Shown here in pieces: positions 1-10,588 of a stretch of 13,221 nt of DNA. The stretch is from an uncultured Caldilinea sp. (lineage in GTDB: Bacteria; Chloroflexota; Anaerolineae; Caldilineales; Caldilineaceae). The translations under genes were made by a program, and so were the position numbers. A model generated the notes under the pieces. It made no database searches. It was given only the letters and a program-made list of their open reading frames with translations, and was not told where the DNA came from. Location of the stretch: NCBI RefSeq assembly GCF_937128415.1, contig NZ_CAKZMJ010000049.1, positions 1 through 13,221 of the forward strand, in the 5' to 3' direction. Every line of letters starts with the position of its first letter. The first letter of the stretch is position 1.

Positions 1-2
1 CG

Positions 3-1597
<1,595 letters not shown>

Positions 1598-1598
<1 letters not shown>

Positions 1599-1852
1599 TG
1601 GAGTGTCGCGTAGGTTGCGGCGCATGTTGCATCGCCATCTCGATCAGCTCTCCGATCCCCGGCATGCCGGAGGGGAAGCCGGCGGGCGTGCGCTGCGTCC
1701 AGCTCAGCGAGGACAACCGCTGCATGATTTATGGTCAACCTGAGCGACCGGCGGCCTGCAACGCGCTGCGCCCCACCCCAGAGATGTGCGGTTCAAGCTT
1801 TGAAGAGGCGATGATCTACCTCACCTGGCTGGAAGCTGCGACGGCGCCGTAA
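1598..1852 (+). CDS. YkgJ-type cysteine-cluster (zinc/iron-chelating) small protein
   Basis: This 84-residue protein begins MECRVGCGACC and has eight cysteines (residues 3, 7, 10, 11, 33, 42, 54, 64). The dense N-terminal CGACC cluster, the later CMIY segment and the RPAAC segment match the YkgJ/UPF0153 putative zinc- or iron-chelating family. That family is widespread, but its biochemical role is not established. The protein is shorter than many members and has no signal peptide or membrane segment, so it is probably cytoplasmic. The ATG at 1598 is preferred over the GTG at 1595 because GAGGAG (1585-1590) lies seven bases upstream of it. The start overlaps the TGA stop of the TPR gene by one base, which indicates translational coupling. 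The family assignment is good. A link to the TPR protein is inferred only from the coupling. Confidence 0.85.
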
Positions 1853-1873
1853 AACAGCCGTAAATCAAAGATG

Positions 1874-1920
1874 GGCGGATGCAGCGGAGGTGCGGATGGG
1901 TCCGCATGCCTCCATTCGCC
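1874..1920 (+). promoter_or_regulatory. Bulged stem-loop in the leader upstream of kbl
   Basis: GGAGG-T-GCGGA (1886-1896) pairs with TCCGC-A-TG-CCTCC (1901-1913) around a TGGG loop, with a two-base bulge. An outer pairing, GGCGGAT (1874-1880) with ATTCGCC (1914-1920), adds a second stem with one mismatch. It lies 22 bases after the cysteine-cluster gene and 80 bases before the kbl start. No T-tract follows, so an intrinsic terminator is not clearly supported. It could be a processing or stability element, or a 5' leader structure. No known riboswitch class was recognised, and no convincing -35/-10 pair was found between 1853 and 2000. Confidence 0.45.
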
Positions 1921-2000
1921 GAGAAGGGAAACAGCGTGCAGATTGAGTTGCGGCAACCCGCGTTCTTCATCCATCCATCCCGATTGCAAAGGAGCCAACC

Positions 2001-4198
<2,198 letters not shown>

Positions 4199-4221
4199 GG
4201 GGGTGCGAACACCTTGGCTGT

Positions 4222-5670
4222 CTATTGCCAGATCGACGCCAGACGCCAAACCGTCAGACGTTGGACGTTGACGGCGGCGCCTGTGGTGAAGAGGTGCACG
4301 CTGGCGCTGTCGCTGCGCCGGGGATAAAGGCGCGTCGCCAGGTAGCGGCCGTCTTCGCTGAAGATCTCCAACGTCGAGGCGTCGACGAAGATGCGCAAGA
4401 CGAGCGGCGTCGCCGGCGTCAGAGGCATGGAGGCCGTCGGCGTCACAGCGACGCCCGCCTCGAGCCGCTCTACGTACAGTTCGTTCTGTCGCGGCCGGAT
4501 GACAATGCGCGTCTGTTCTTCGCCGTCGGGCGAGCAACGCACGGCCACGCCGAATGCATCGGCGCGATCCGGGACGAAGGCGATCTCGATCTCCAGCGCC
4601 TCTCCGGCGACGTCCAAGCGCTGGATAGTGTGGGGACCAAGAGGCAGGTCGCTCAGGCTCCACGCTTCGCCGCGCAGCGCTTCCAGTTCTGGCGCAGGGG
4701 CCAGCGCCAGCCGCCCATCTTCGCGCAGCGTGACGATGAGGGGCAGCGACATGCAGCCGCTCCAGCCCGCCGCCATCGCAGCCTCGCGCGGCCGCGTCTC
4801 GCGCAGCCATCCGAAGAGCAGATAGCGCCCGTCGGTCAGCCGCGTCGCCTGCGGCGCGTAGAAGGAGTCGCCATAGGCCAGCACGGCTCCCGTGACAGGT
4901 GTAAACTCCTGCGCATGATACAAGCCGGTGAAGTATGCGGCGTGATGCAAACGGAAGTGCACATCTTGCACGGAGAGGATCAAGGCGCGGCGGTCGCCGA
5001 AGTCGAGCAGATTGGGACACTCCCACATGGCGCCTTCATAAAAATAGGGGCTGGCCTGCTCATCGCCCGCCAGCAGAACGCGCACGAATTCCCAGCGCCG
5101 CAAGTCGACGGAGCGGTAGAGCAGGACGAGTCCGCCCACACCTTCGCGCCGCGAGCCGATCACCATCCACCAGGCGTCGTCCTCGCGCCAGACGTAGGGG
5201 TCGCGAAAATCGCCGCCGCAGACCGCCGCAATTTCCGACGGCGGCGCAGGGATGACGGGGTTGCCCTCATATTTGCGCCAGGTCTCCAGCGTCTCGTCGC
5301 CCACCGCCAGACAGACCGCCTGGGGGCTGACGCCGGTGTAGAGCAGCGTCGGCGCGCCCCGGTCATCGACCGCGCAGCCCGACCAACAGCCGTCGGCGTC
5401 CGGTCCACCTGGCGTCGGCGCCAGGGCGATGGGATGATCGCGCCAGTGCACGAGATCGACGCTGGAGGCGTGCCCCCAGTGGATCGTGCCGTGAAAGGGG
5501 CCGTTGGGGTTGTATTGGTAGAAGAGATGGATCGTTCCTTTCCAGTCGATCAGACCGTTGGGATCGTTGAGCCAGTTGGCGGGCGCGGTGAAGTGGTAAT
5601 GCGGGCGGTGAGGGTCGGGTGTGCGTCGGGCAAGGATGAATCGCCCAATCGCAGGGCTGGAATTTTGCAT
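4222..5670 (-). CDS. GH32 beta-fructosidase (sucrose/fructan hydrolase), cytoplasmic
   Basis: A 482-residue glycoside hydrolase of family 32 that releases terminal fructose from beta-fructosides. The three catalytic signatures are visible: the nucleophile in WLNDPNG (D36), the transition-state stabiliser in FRDPYV (D157) and the acid/base in WECPN (E217). A five-bladed propeller should span about residues 22-330. A C-terminal beta-sandwich follows, ending in the characteristic FVDASTLEIF segment. There is no signal peptide or lipobox, so it should act inside the cell on imported sugar. The start is supported by GGAGA (5675-5679 on the opposite strand) at good spacing. It is the last gene of the transporter operon, 60 bases after the second permease. 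Since the transporter is of ABC type and not a PTS, the substrate is probably unphosphorylated sucrose or a short fructan and not sucrose-6-phosphate. Its codon usage is visibly G+C-richer than that of the transporter genes. Confidence 0.93.
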   Translation of the reverse strand: MQNSSPAIGRFILARRTPDPHRPHYHFTAPANWLNDPNGLIDWKGTIHLFYQYNPNGPFHGTIHWGHASSVDLVHWRDHPIALAPTPGGPDADGCWSGCAVDDRGAPTLLYTGVSPQAVCLAVGDETLETWRKYEGNPVIPAPPSEIAAVCGGDFRDPYVWREDDAWWMVIGSRREGVGGLVLLYRSVDLRRWEFVRVLLAGDEQASPYFYEGAMWECPNLLDFGDRRALILSVQDVHFRLHHAAYFTGLYHAQEFTPVTGAVLAYGDSFYAPQATRLTDGRYLLFGWLRETRPREAAMAAGWSGCMSLPLIVTLREDGRLALAPAPELEALRGEAWSLSDLPLGPHTIQRLDVAGEALEIEIAFVPDRADAFGVAVRCSPDGEEQTRIVIRPRQNELYVERLEAGVAVTPTASMPLTPATPLVLRIFVDASTLEIFSEDGRYLATRLYPRRSDSASVHLFTTGAAVNVQRLTVWRLASIWQ

Positions 5671-5730
5671 GAAATCTCCGTTCTATCTATTTGCGCTCGA
5701 TAGAGTTTGTTGCACAACGGACAGGCGGGC

Positions 5731-6621
5731 TTAGCCTTTTACGCCGCCCATCATGATGCCTTCAATCAGATATCGTTGTCCAAAGATGTATACGATCACT
5801 ACAGGGATCAAAGACATTGTCACACCTGCAAGCACAACGGAGATGCTTCCGGTCGCCATATAACCTTTGAGGTCATTCAATCCGAGCGGTATCGTGAACA
5901 GGTACGGATCGTTGATAAAGATCAGTGGACGGAAAAAATCATTCCACATACCGTTAAACACCAACATGGCCAATACAGCAAGCGCTGGCGTAACCAGCGG
6001 CAAGTAGACGCGCGCAAAAATCTGTAGCTGATTTGCACCGTCGATTACAGCTGCCTCTTCAAAATCCTTCGGTACGCCAAGAAAATACTGCCGCATCAAA
6101 AATGTCCCAAAAGCTGTCGGCAGCGCTGGGATAATGAGCGCCCAAAGCGTGTTGGCTAAACCCAGGCGACTGATTATCACAAAAACAGGGATAATCGTCG
6201 CCTGCAATGGAATCATCATCGTGGCCATGACCAGCCAAAACAGCAAATTCCGCCCCGGAAACTCCAGTCGCGCAAATGCATATCCTGCCAACGATGCAGT
6301 GCACAGTTGGCCGACTACTACAGCGATTGCTACGATGAAACTGTTAAGAATCTGCCGGAAAAACGGAATGCGTTCGAAGACTTGCACATAATTCGACCAA
6401 TCTGGATTCAACACGATCCATTGTGGTGGGACGCTGAACGATTCCATTGGCTGGCGTAAGGAAGTGGAGACCGTCCATGCAAAGGGGGCTACGAAGATTA
6501 CAGCAAAGCAAGCGGTCACCAGCAAGAGGAACCAGCGACTGAATCGGTATTGCAAGAAATCTCTAACCGTCACAGCGACCGAGCGGCGTGGCGGAACAAA
6601 TTGGGTAGCCGTCGATTCCAT
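5731..6621 (-). CDS. Carbohydrate ABC transporter permease, MalG type (CUT1)
   Basis: A 296-residue inner-membrane permease with about six hydrophobic segments (roughly residues 30-52, 92-117, 123-150, 155-175, 210-228 and 260-280). The ATPase-contacting EAA loop is clear: EEAAVIDGANQLQIFARVYLP (E189, A190, G195, L207, P208). The C-terminus, IEGIMMGGVKG, is the usual end of MalG-family permeases. It would form the channel together with the MalF-type protein encoded just upstream. The start has a strong AAGGAGG site (6629-6635), which overlaps the TAA stop of the upstream permease, so the two genes are closely coupled with a 12-base gap. A separate ATPase is needed and is not in this window. 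The family is certain. The substrate is inferred from the adjacent GH32 gene. Confidence 0.95.
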   Translation of the reverse strand: MESTATQFVPPRRSVAVTVRDFLQYRFSRWFLLLVTACFAVIFVAPFAWTVSTSLRQPMESFSVPPQWIVLNPDWSNYVQVFERIPFFRQILNSFIVAIAVVVGQLCTASLAGYAFARLEFPGRNLLFWLVMATMMIPLQATIIPVFVIISRLGLANTLWALIIPALPTAFGTFLMRQYFLGVPKDFEEAAVIDGANQLQIFARVYLPLVTPALAVLAMLVFNGMWNDFFRPLIFINDPYLFTIPLGLNDLKGYMATGSISVVLAGVTMSLIPVVIVYIFGQRYLIEGIMMGGVKG

Positions 6622-6633
6622 CGTAGCGCCTCC

Positions 6634-7605
6634 TTATTGATAAAACACCCAACGCTTGCTGAGTCCGAACTGGCCTGCAGTTACAGCCAAAATAATCAGA
6701 AAGAGTACAACGGCGATTGTCGACCCATAGCCGATCTCCATGTTCTTGAAGGCTGACTCATACATCACCATCACTGCAGTGCGCGTCGAGTCGCCTGGGC
6801 CGCCGCGCGTCATAATATAAGGTAGATCAAAGACCTGCAGGCCGCCGATCACGCCAGTGACAGCAGCAAAGAGCAGCGTCGGGCTCACAAGTGGCAGCGT
6901 AATGTGCCAGAAGCGCGTGAAACCGTGAGCGCCATCGACGTCTGCGGCATCAAGGATCTCGGTGGATATATTGGTCAGCCCCCCGATGAACAAAATCATC
7001 GTGAAACCGGTGGACAACCACAGATAGGATATGATAATGCTCACCATAGCCCATCCTGGCTCCGTCAACCAAGGCACTCGAGGAATGCCGAGCAACCCCA
7101 GGTAATAATTGACTGCTCCAAATTCTCGATGGAGCATGTACCCAAGCACAATCGCCGTAGCTGCTCCCGACATCAGCATCGGCAACAAAAAACTGGTGCG
7201 ATAGGTGTAACGGAGCCATGTTGGCATGCGCGTTTGAAGAATCATTGCCAGAAGCAGCCCCAACGCCACTTGAAGGCCTACCGCAAAAGTCACAAACACA
7301 AACGAATTCCAGAACCCCGTCAGTGCGCGACTATCTGCGAACATACGAGTATAATTCACTGCGCCAACCCACTGCGGCGGTGTAAAGACGTTCCAACGGA
7401 ATAGGCTGAGGATAAACGAGAAAAGGACCGGCCCCGCCGTAAAAACCAAAATGCCGAGGATGGTGGGAGCCAAGAACAGATATCCCAACAAAGCTTTGCG
7501 CCGCGCCATTCCGTGAAGCGTATTCTCGGTCAACCAGATGTATGGATTGAAAGATCTGCGTACATGCGACGTGGCATGCTGACTTCTGGAAGCAGTGGAC
7601 GACAT
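6634..7605 (-). CDS. Carbohydrate ABC transporter permease, MalF type (CUT1)
   Basis: A 323-residue permease. After a cytoplasmic N-terminus of about 38 residues, it has six hydrophobic segments (about 40-68, 100-123, 137-158, 185-208, 240-260 and 296-315). The periplasmic-side segment containing NYTRMFAD and the EAA-type loop near residues 217-242 (ILDAADVDGAHGFTRFWHI, then LPLVSP) are typical of the MalF/UgpA branch. A strong Shine-Dalgarno site, AAGGAGGA (7611-7618), fixes the ATG at 7605. The gene lies between the binding-protein gene, from which it is separated by 130 bases with a hairpin, and the MalG-type gene. It imports sugar as a heterodimer with that protein. A start at the methionine of MARRKALLG (residue 33) is possible but lacks comparable ribosome-binding support. 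Confidence 0.95.
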   Translation of the reverse strand: MSSTASRSQHATSHVRRSFNPYIWLTENTLHGMARRKALLGYLFLAPTILGILVFTAGPVLFSFILSLFRWNVFTPPQWVGAVNYTRMFADSRALTGFWNSFVFVTFAVGLQVALGLLLAMILQTRMPTWLRYTYRTSFLLPMLMSGAATAIVLGYMLHREFGAVNYYLGLLGIPRVPWLTEPGWAMVSIIISYLWLSTGFTMILFIGGLTNISTEILDAADVDGAHGFTRFWHITLPLVSPTLLFAAVTGVIGGLQVFDLPYIMTRGGPGDSTRTAVMVMYESAFKNMEIGYGSTIAVVLFLIILAVTAGQFGLSKRWVFYQ

Positions 7606-7696
7606 GGCGTTCCTCCTTAAAAACCGATACAGGGCTGCCCCCTTTACTTGAGCACCACCTATTCACTACCCGTTGCCCATTTTTTGAGTAACGAAA

Positions 7697-7724
7697 GGGC
7701 GCAGGATACGAAATCGCTGCGCCC
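7697..7724 (-). promoter_or_regulatory. Intercistronic hairpin between binding-protein and permease genes
   Basis: On the - strand, GGGCGCAG pairs perfectly with CTGCGCCC (7717-7724 and 7697-7704). Inside this a GAT/ATC extension closes a TTCGT loop, with one bulged C. The stem is followed by TTTCGTTACTC and not by a proper U-tract, so it may be only a weak or partial terminator. Such a hairpin right after a binding-protein gene would stabilise the upstream mRNA or reduce read-through. Either effect would give more binding protein than permease, the arrangement known for malE-malF in enteric bacteria. The structure is seen in the sequence; the effect is inferred. Confidence 0.55.
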
Positions 7725-7735
7725 AACCTCCAAAG

Positions 7736-9202
7736 TCAACTTGTTTTCACATACATATCTGGATGGCGGGCAAAGAGATCCTCTAGCTCTCTCTGCATCC
7801 CATCCAGCGCCGCCTGCGGCGTCAACTCGCCATTCATTGCGCGCGAGGTGTAACTCACGAAAAGCGCCGTCATTGGGTTAGAGACAGGCGGCGCCGGTAT
7901 CGGCGCTGTGTCAGGATGGTCATCGAGCGTGGCATAAAATACCTGCCAGTTCGCTGGCCCGGTCTCGGCAAAACGCTCCGCAGTTAACATGGAACGCCGC
8001 GTGGGGGTGGTCAGCGTAACCGGATTGAACATGCCGTTCGCCATCATAGCGTCCCTGGAAATACGGAATTTCATATACTCCCAGGCGGCATCCTTATTCT
8101 TGCTGTCTGCAAAGATCCACTGACCTGCTGTACCAAATTGATGACGCTGATTTTTCCACCTGGGCATCAACTGAACATCAAATGAATCTTTCGGCATGCC
8201 AGCGTTGTGCAAACCACCTGCCCAGAAACCACCGGCCGGAGTCATTGCGAGCTTGCCAGTGGTGAAAAAGCCTTGCAACGTCTCACCGCCTCCCAACTCG
8301 ACGGCAGGGGTGATCCCTTCTCGGAAAAGCTGCACCATAAACTCCAGCGCCTCAACATTCGCCGGATCATTCGCTTTTGGAGCAGTCCAACGCCAGCCGC
8401 CACCGCGCCCCTGCGCCGCCGGATCGTCAGGATAGAACTCGTTCCATAACCATTCGCCGCCCGGCGCCTGTTCTTCGACTAATAGATTGCTGCCGTTCAC
8501 AAAAATCCAGGGCATCCATCCACCCCACAGTCGGTTCGTCCAGGCGTAACCGAAAACCTCGGTGGCGCCACTGGCGTTTTTCTTGGTGACAGCTTTCGCA
8601 ATGTTATAAAAATCGTCCTTTGTCCAGTCAGCCTGAGGAAAGTCAATGCCTGCCTCCTGTAGCACAGAAGTGTTGAAATACATGTTGGCGGCGTTGAAAT
8701 CGATCGGAAGCTGATACAGGCTGCCTTCCCACATCATCGCCTGAATCAAAGATGGGTGCACATCCGCAAAATACTCTTTTAGCTCGGCGGCGTCACGCTT
8801 CACCCATTCGTCGATGGGGGCCGCCAATCTCTGGCTGGCGTACAATTGCGTTGCCTCCGTGGCGGCATAGCCAAGATCTAATGCCTGCCCAGCAGCAACC
8901 ATTGTTAAGATTTTGGCGGCGACTTCTTCATGGTCAATGCCGGTGACGCTGACAAACTCGAAATTGACATTCGGATTGATCTGTCTGTACATCTCGATGA
9001 CAGGCCGCTCGTGTTCGGGGTTGACTTGCATGCGCAGCACAATTCCTTCGGCAGCCGGGGCAACGCCCCCCGTTTCTCCTGTTCCTGCCTGAGGTGGGGG
9101 AGAGGCCGGTCCGCAGGCTGCTACTGCCAGTGCAGCGACGGTGGCGCCGCTCCACCGTAGAAAATCTCGTCGGCTTAGTCCCTGTAGCGATTGAGTGCTC
9201 AT
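7736..9202 (-). CDS. Extracellular sugar-binding lipoprotein of the ABC transporter (family 1)
   Basis: A 488-residue solute-binding protein that captures the sugar outside the membrane and delivers it to the two permeases. The N-terminus has a twin-arginine signal (SRRDFL, R11-R12), a hydrophobic stretch and the lipobox AVAAC with the acylated cysteine at residue 30. A Gly/Pro/Ala-rich linker follows, then the mature family 1 binding fold (early VLRMQVNPEHERPVIEMYRQ-type segment). Many exposed Trp and Tyr residues (for example WTNRLWGGWMPW) suit sugar stacking. The reading frame extends 33 codons upstream to a GTG at 9301. I chose the ATG at 9202 because AAAAAGGAG (starting at 9208 on the other strand) precedes it and the signal peptide begins right after it. 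It is the first gene of the transporter operon, with putative operators about 185 bases upstream. The substrate specificity cannot be read from the sequence. Confidence 0.93.
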   Translation of the reverse strand: MSTQSLQGLSRRDFLRWSGATVAALAVAACGPASPPPQAGTGETGGVAPAAEGIVLRMQVNPEHERPVIEMYRQINPNVNFEFVSVTGIDHEEVAAKILTMVAAGQALDLGYAATEATQLYASQRLAAPIDEWVKRDAAELKEYFADVHPSLIQAMMWEGSLYQLPIDFNAANMYFNTSVLQEAGIDFPQADWTKDDFYNIAKAVTKKNASGATEVFGYAWTNRLWGGWMPWIFVNGSNLLVEEQAPGGEWLWNEFYPDDPAAQGRGGGWRWTAPKANDPANVEALEFMVQLFREGITPAVELGGGETLQGFFTTGKLAMTPAGGFWAGGLHNAGMPKDSFDVQLMPRWKNQRHQFGTAGQWIFADSKNKDAAWEYMKFRISRDAMMANGMFNPVTLTTPTRRSMLTAERFAETGPANWQVFYATLDDHPDTAPIPAPPVSNPMTALFVSYTSRAMNGELTPQAALDGMQRELEDLFARHPDMYVKTS

Positions 9203-9285
9203 AGTGTCTCCTTTTTCCAAAGTCGGAACCGTCGCACAGTTTAAAAAAACAACCACACCGATGTATTGGGTTACAGGGAGAGCCA

Positions 9286-9307
9286 GAAGAGGTACGCGCA
9301 CCTCTTC
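9286..9307 (-). promoter_or_regulatory. Leader hairpin upstream of the binding-protein gene
   Basis: A perfect 8-bp inverted repeat, GAAGAGGT / ACCTCTTC, with the six-base loop ACGCGC lies between the operator pair and the binding-protein start (83 bases before the ATG). No T-run follows on either strand, so it is not a standard terminator. It would be transcribed as part of a leader of up to about 200 bases and could affect mRNA stability. Function unknown. Confidence 0.4.
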
Positions 9308-9386
9308 AACATTCCCTGAAACTCACAATTGAAGATGCTCGTAACTTCTACTACGCCGGTACTATGTCGGATGAATCTGATTTGTT

Positions 9387-9421
9387 TGGAATCGTTTCCA
9401 TTACTATTGGAATCGATTCCA
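9387..9421 (-). promoter_or_regulatory. Two putative LacI-family operators controlling the transporter operon
   Basis: TGGAATCGTTTCCA (9387-9400, one mismatch from perfect symmetry) and TGGAATCGATTCCA (9408-9421, perfect, extending to a 16-bp palindrome at 9407-9422) are separated by seven bases, centre to centre 21 bp. The even-length palindrome with a central CG is the classic form of a LacI-family operator. The same 14-mer occurs twice at the repressor's own promoter. The pair lies between the lacI stop and the binding-protein gene, about 185 bases from its ATG. No convincing -35/-10 pair was found here; the best but weak candidate is TTGTTT overlapping the perfect site on the - strand. 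Binding by the adjacent LacI protein is inferred. Confidence 0.82.
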
Positions 9422-9484
9422 AACAATTTATTTTCAAAGTACCTAAAACACCCTACAGAAACCTTTCACAAAACTAATGTACGG

Positions 9485-10513
9485 CTACACTGAATCTCGC
9501 AACACCAAGGGGCACTTCAATTGCACTTGGGGAGGAGAGCATTCCTGCTTAAAATCGTCCTTTTCGGAAGTTTCAAGCATAGATAGCAGGTATTCAACAG
9601 CCCAAATACCCATCTCATAATGAGGGAGCTGCATCGTTGTTAGACCGGGGTATAAATTAGCAGCGATTAACTCCTGGTTATCAAAACCGATCACAGCAAT
9701 ATCTTGTGGAATGCGAAATCCACGTTGACGAATAGCGTCATAAGCACCCATGGCCATCCGATCATTGAAACAAAAAACAGCGCTAGGGGGATCTGGCAAA
9801 TCTAATAGAACCATCATGCCATCATAACCGCCCTTTGGCTCTGATTTGCGCTCCACGACTAGCGCCTCATCGAAGGGGAGATCATAGCTCTCTAGAGCGG
9901 CGCAATACCCCTTCATGCGCAAACGTTGAGCTGGGATAGGGTCTGTATTATTGATGAAGCCAATCCGCTGATGCCCTCGCTCGATCAGAAGTTTCGTAGC
10001 TTCATAGCCACCATTGAACTCATCGGGCACCACTGAAGGCAGTGAGGCATCTTCTGTGAAGCAATCAAGTAAAACTGAAGGAATCTGCCTCATGATCTCT
10101 GGAGGAGTGACCGGACGATGATACATTGTTGCATAAATCAGGCCATCCACCTGACGGTCAATCATCGTTTCAACAGCAGCCTGCTCGAGCTCTGGATCCC
10201 ACTGCGTGTTGACAAGCAGCAGAATCTTTCCACCCTTCCATGCAGCTTCTTGTGCACCTCGTATGATCTGCCCTGCATGTGGGGAAGTCGCAATCTCGTC
10301 TGTGATAAAACCGATCACATTCGAACGCCGCGTGCGTAGCGTCTGCGCAGCAACTACAGGGCGATACCCCAACGCTTCTATCGCCTTGCGTACGTTCGCT
10401 TCAGTTTCTGGGCTAACGTTGGGATGACCGTTCAGCACGCGCGACACGGTGCCAACGCCTACCCCAGCAAAACGAGCAATATCCTGAATTGTAACTTTTG
10501 TTGGCTTTGACAT
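9485..10513 (-). CDS. LacI-family transcriptional repressor of the sugar locus
   Basis: A 342-residue regulator. The N-terminal helix-turn-helix is VTIQDIARFAGVGVGTVSRVLNG (about residues 8-29), followed by the hinge helix region near 52-62 (VAAQTLRTRR, with L59 as the likely base-step-intercalating leucine). From about residue 66 (NVIGFI) it has a periplasmic-binding-protein-like effector domain, with FCFNDRMAMGAYDA and IAVIGFDN as family hallmarks. The frame extends 16 codons upstream to an ATG at 10561. That extension would translate the operator itself (MESIPTGIDS) and starts essentially at the -10 element, so the start at 10513 (MSKPTKVT) is chosen. No strong ribosome-binding site precedes it, which suggests modest expression. 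It is encoded upstream of the transporter genes on the same strand. The effector is presumably a beta-fructoside or its hydrolysis product. It very probably represses its own gene and the transporter operon. Confidence 0.93.
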   Translation of the reverse strand: MSKPTKVTIQDIARFAGVGVGTVSRVLNGHPNVSPETEANVRKAIEALGYRPVVAAQTLRTRRSNVIGFITDEIATSPHAGQIIRGAQEAAWKGGKILLLVNTQWDPELEQAAVETMIDRQVDGLIYATMYHRPVTPPEIMRQIPSVLLDCFTEDASLPSVVPDEFNGGYEATKLLIERGHQRIGFINNTDPIPAQRLRMKGYCAALESYDLPFDEALVVERKSEPKGGYDGMMVLLDLPDPPSAVFCFNDRMAMGAYDAIRQRGFRIPQDIAVIGFDNQELIAANLYPGLTTMQLPHYEMGIWAVEYLLSMLETSEKDDFKQECSPPQVQLKCPLVLRDSV

Positions 10514-10528
10514 CACTCGAAAATAAAT

Positions 10529-10562
10529 GATGGAATCGATTCCAGTTGGAATCGATTCCATC
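10529..10562 (-). promoter_or_regulatory. Double LacI operator at the repressor's own promoter
   Basis: Two perfect copies of the 14-bp palindrome TGGAATCGATTCCA (10531-10544 and 10547-10560) are separated by the two bases GT, centre to centre 16 bp. With flanks, the whole 34 bp is an inverted repeat with 16-bp arms. The pair sits directly downstream of the -10 hexamer, touching it by one base, so bound repressor would cover the transcription start and block initiation. This is the arrangement expected of tight autoregulation. Confidence 0.88.
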
Positions 10563-10588
10563 CTAGCAAAAAAATCTTATTTTGTCAA
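10560..10588 (-). promoter_or_regulatory. Sigma-70-type promoter of the LacI-family gene
   Basis: On the - strand there is a consensus -35 TTGACA (10583-10588), a 17-base spacer ending TGC (an extended -10 motif) and the -10 TAGGAT (10560-10565). The predicted start of transcription is near 10553, about 40 bases before the ATG at 10513. The -10 hexamer abuts the double operator. Confidence 0.87.

Noticed and set aside
4199..4221. GGTG-CGAA-CACC hairpin in the gap between tdh and GH32 as a bidirectional terminator
   Set aside because: Only four paired bases and no T-run on either side; too weak to call.
4225..5703. 492-codon frame on the + strand opposite GH32
   Set aside because: Low-complexity Gly/Arg/Val composition with no recognisable domain. 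The opposite strand carries intact GH32 catalytic motifs.
9203..9301. 33-residue N-terminal extension of the binding protein
   Set aside because: It runs through the leader, while the Tat signal and ribosome-binding site support the ATG at 9202.
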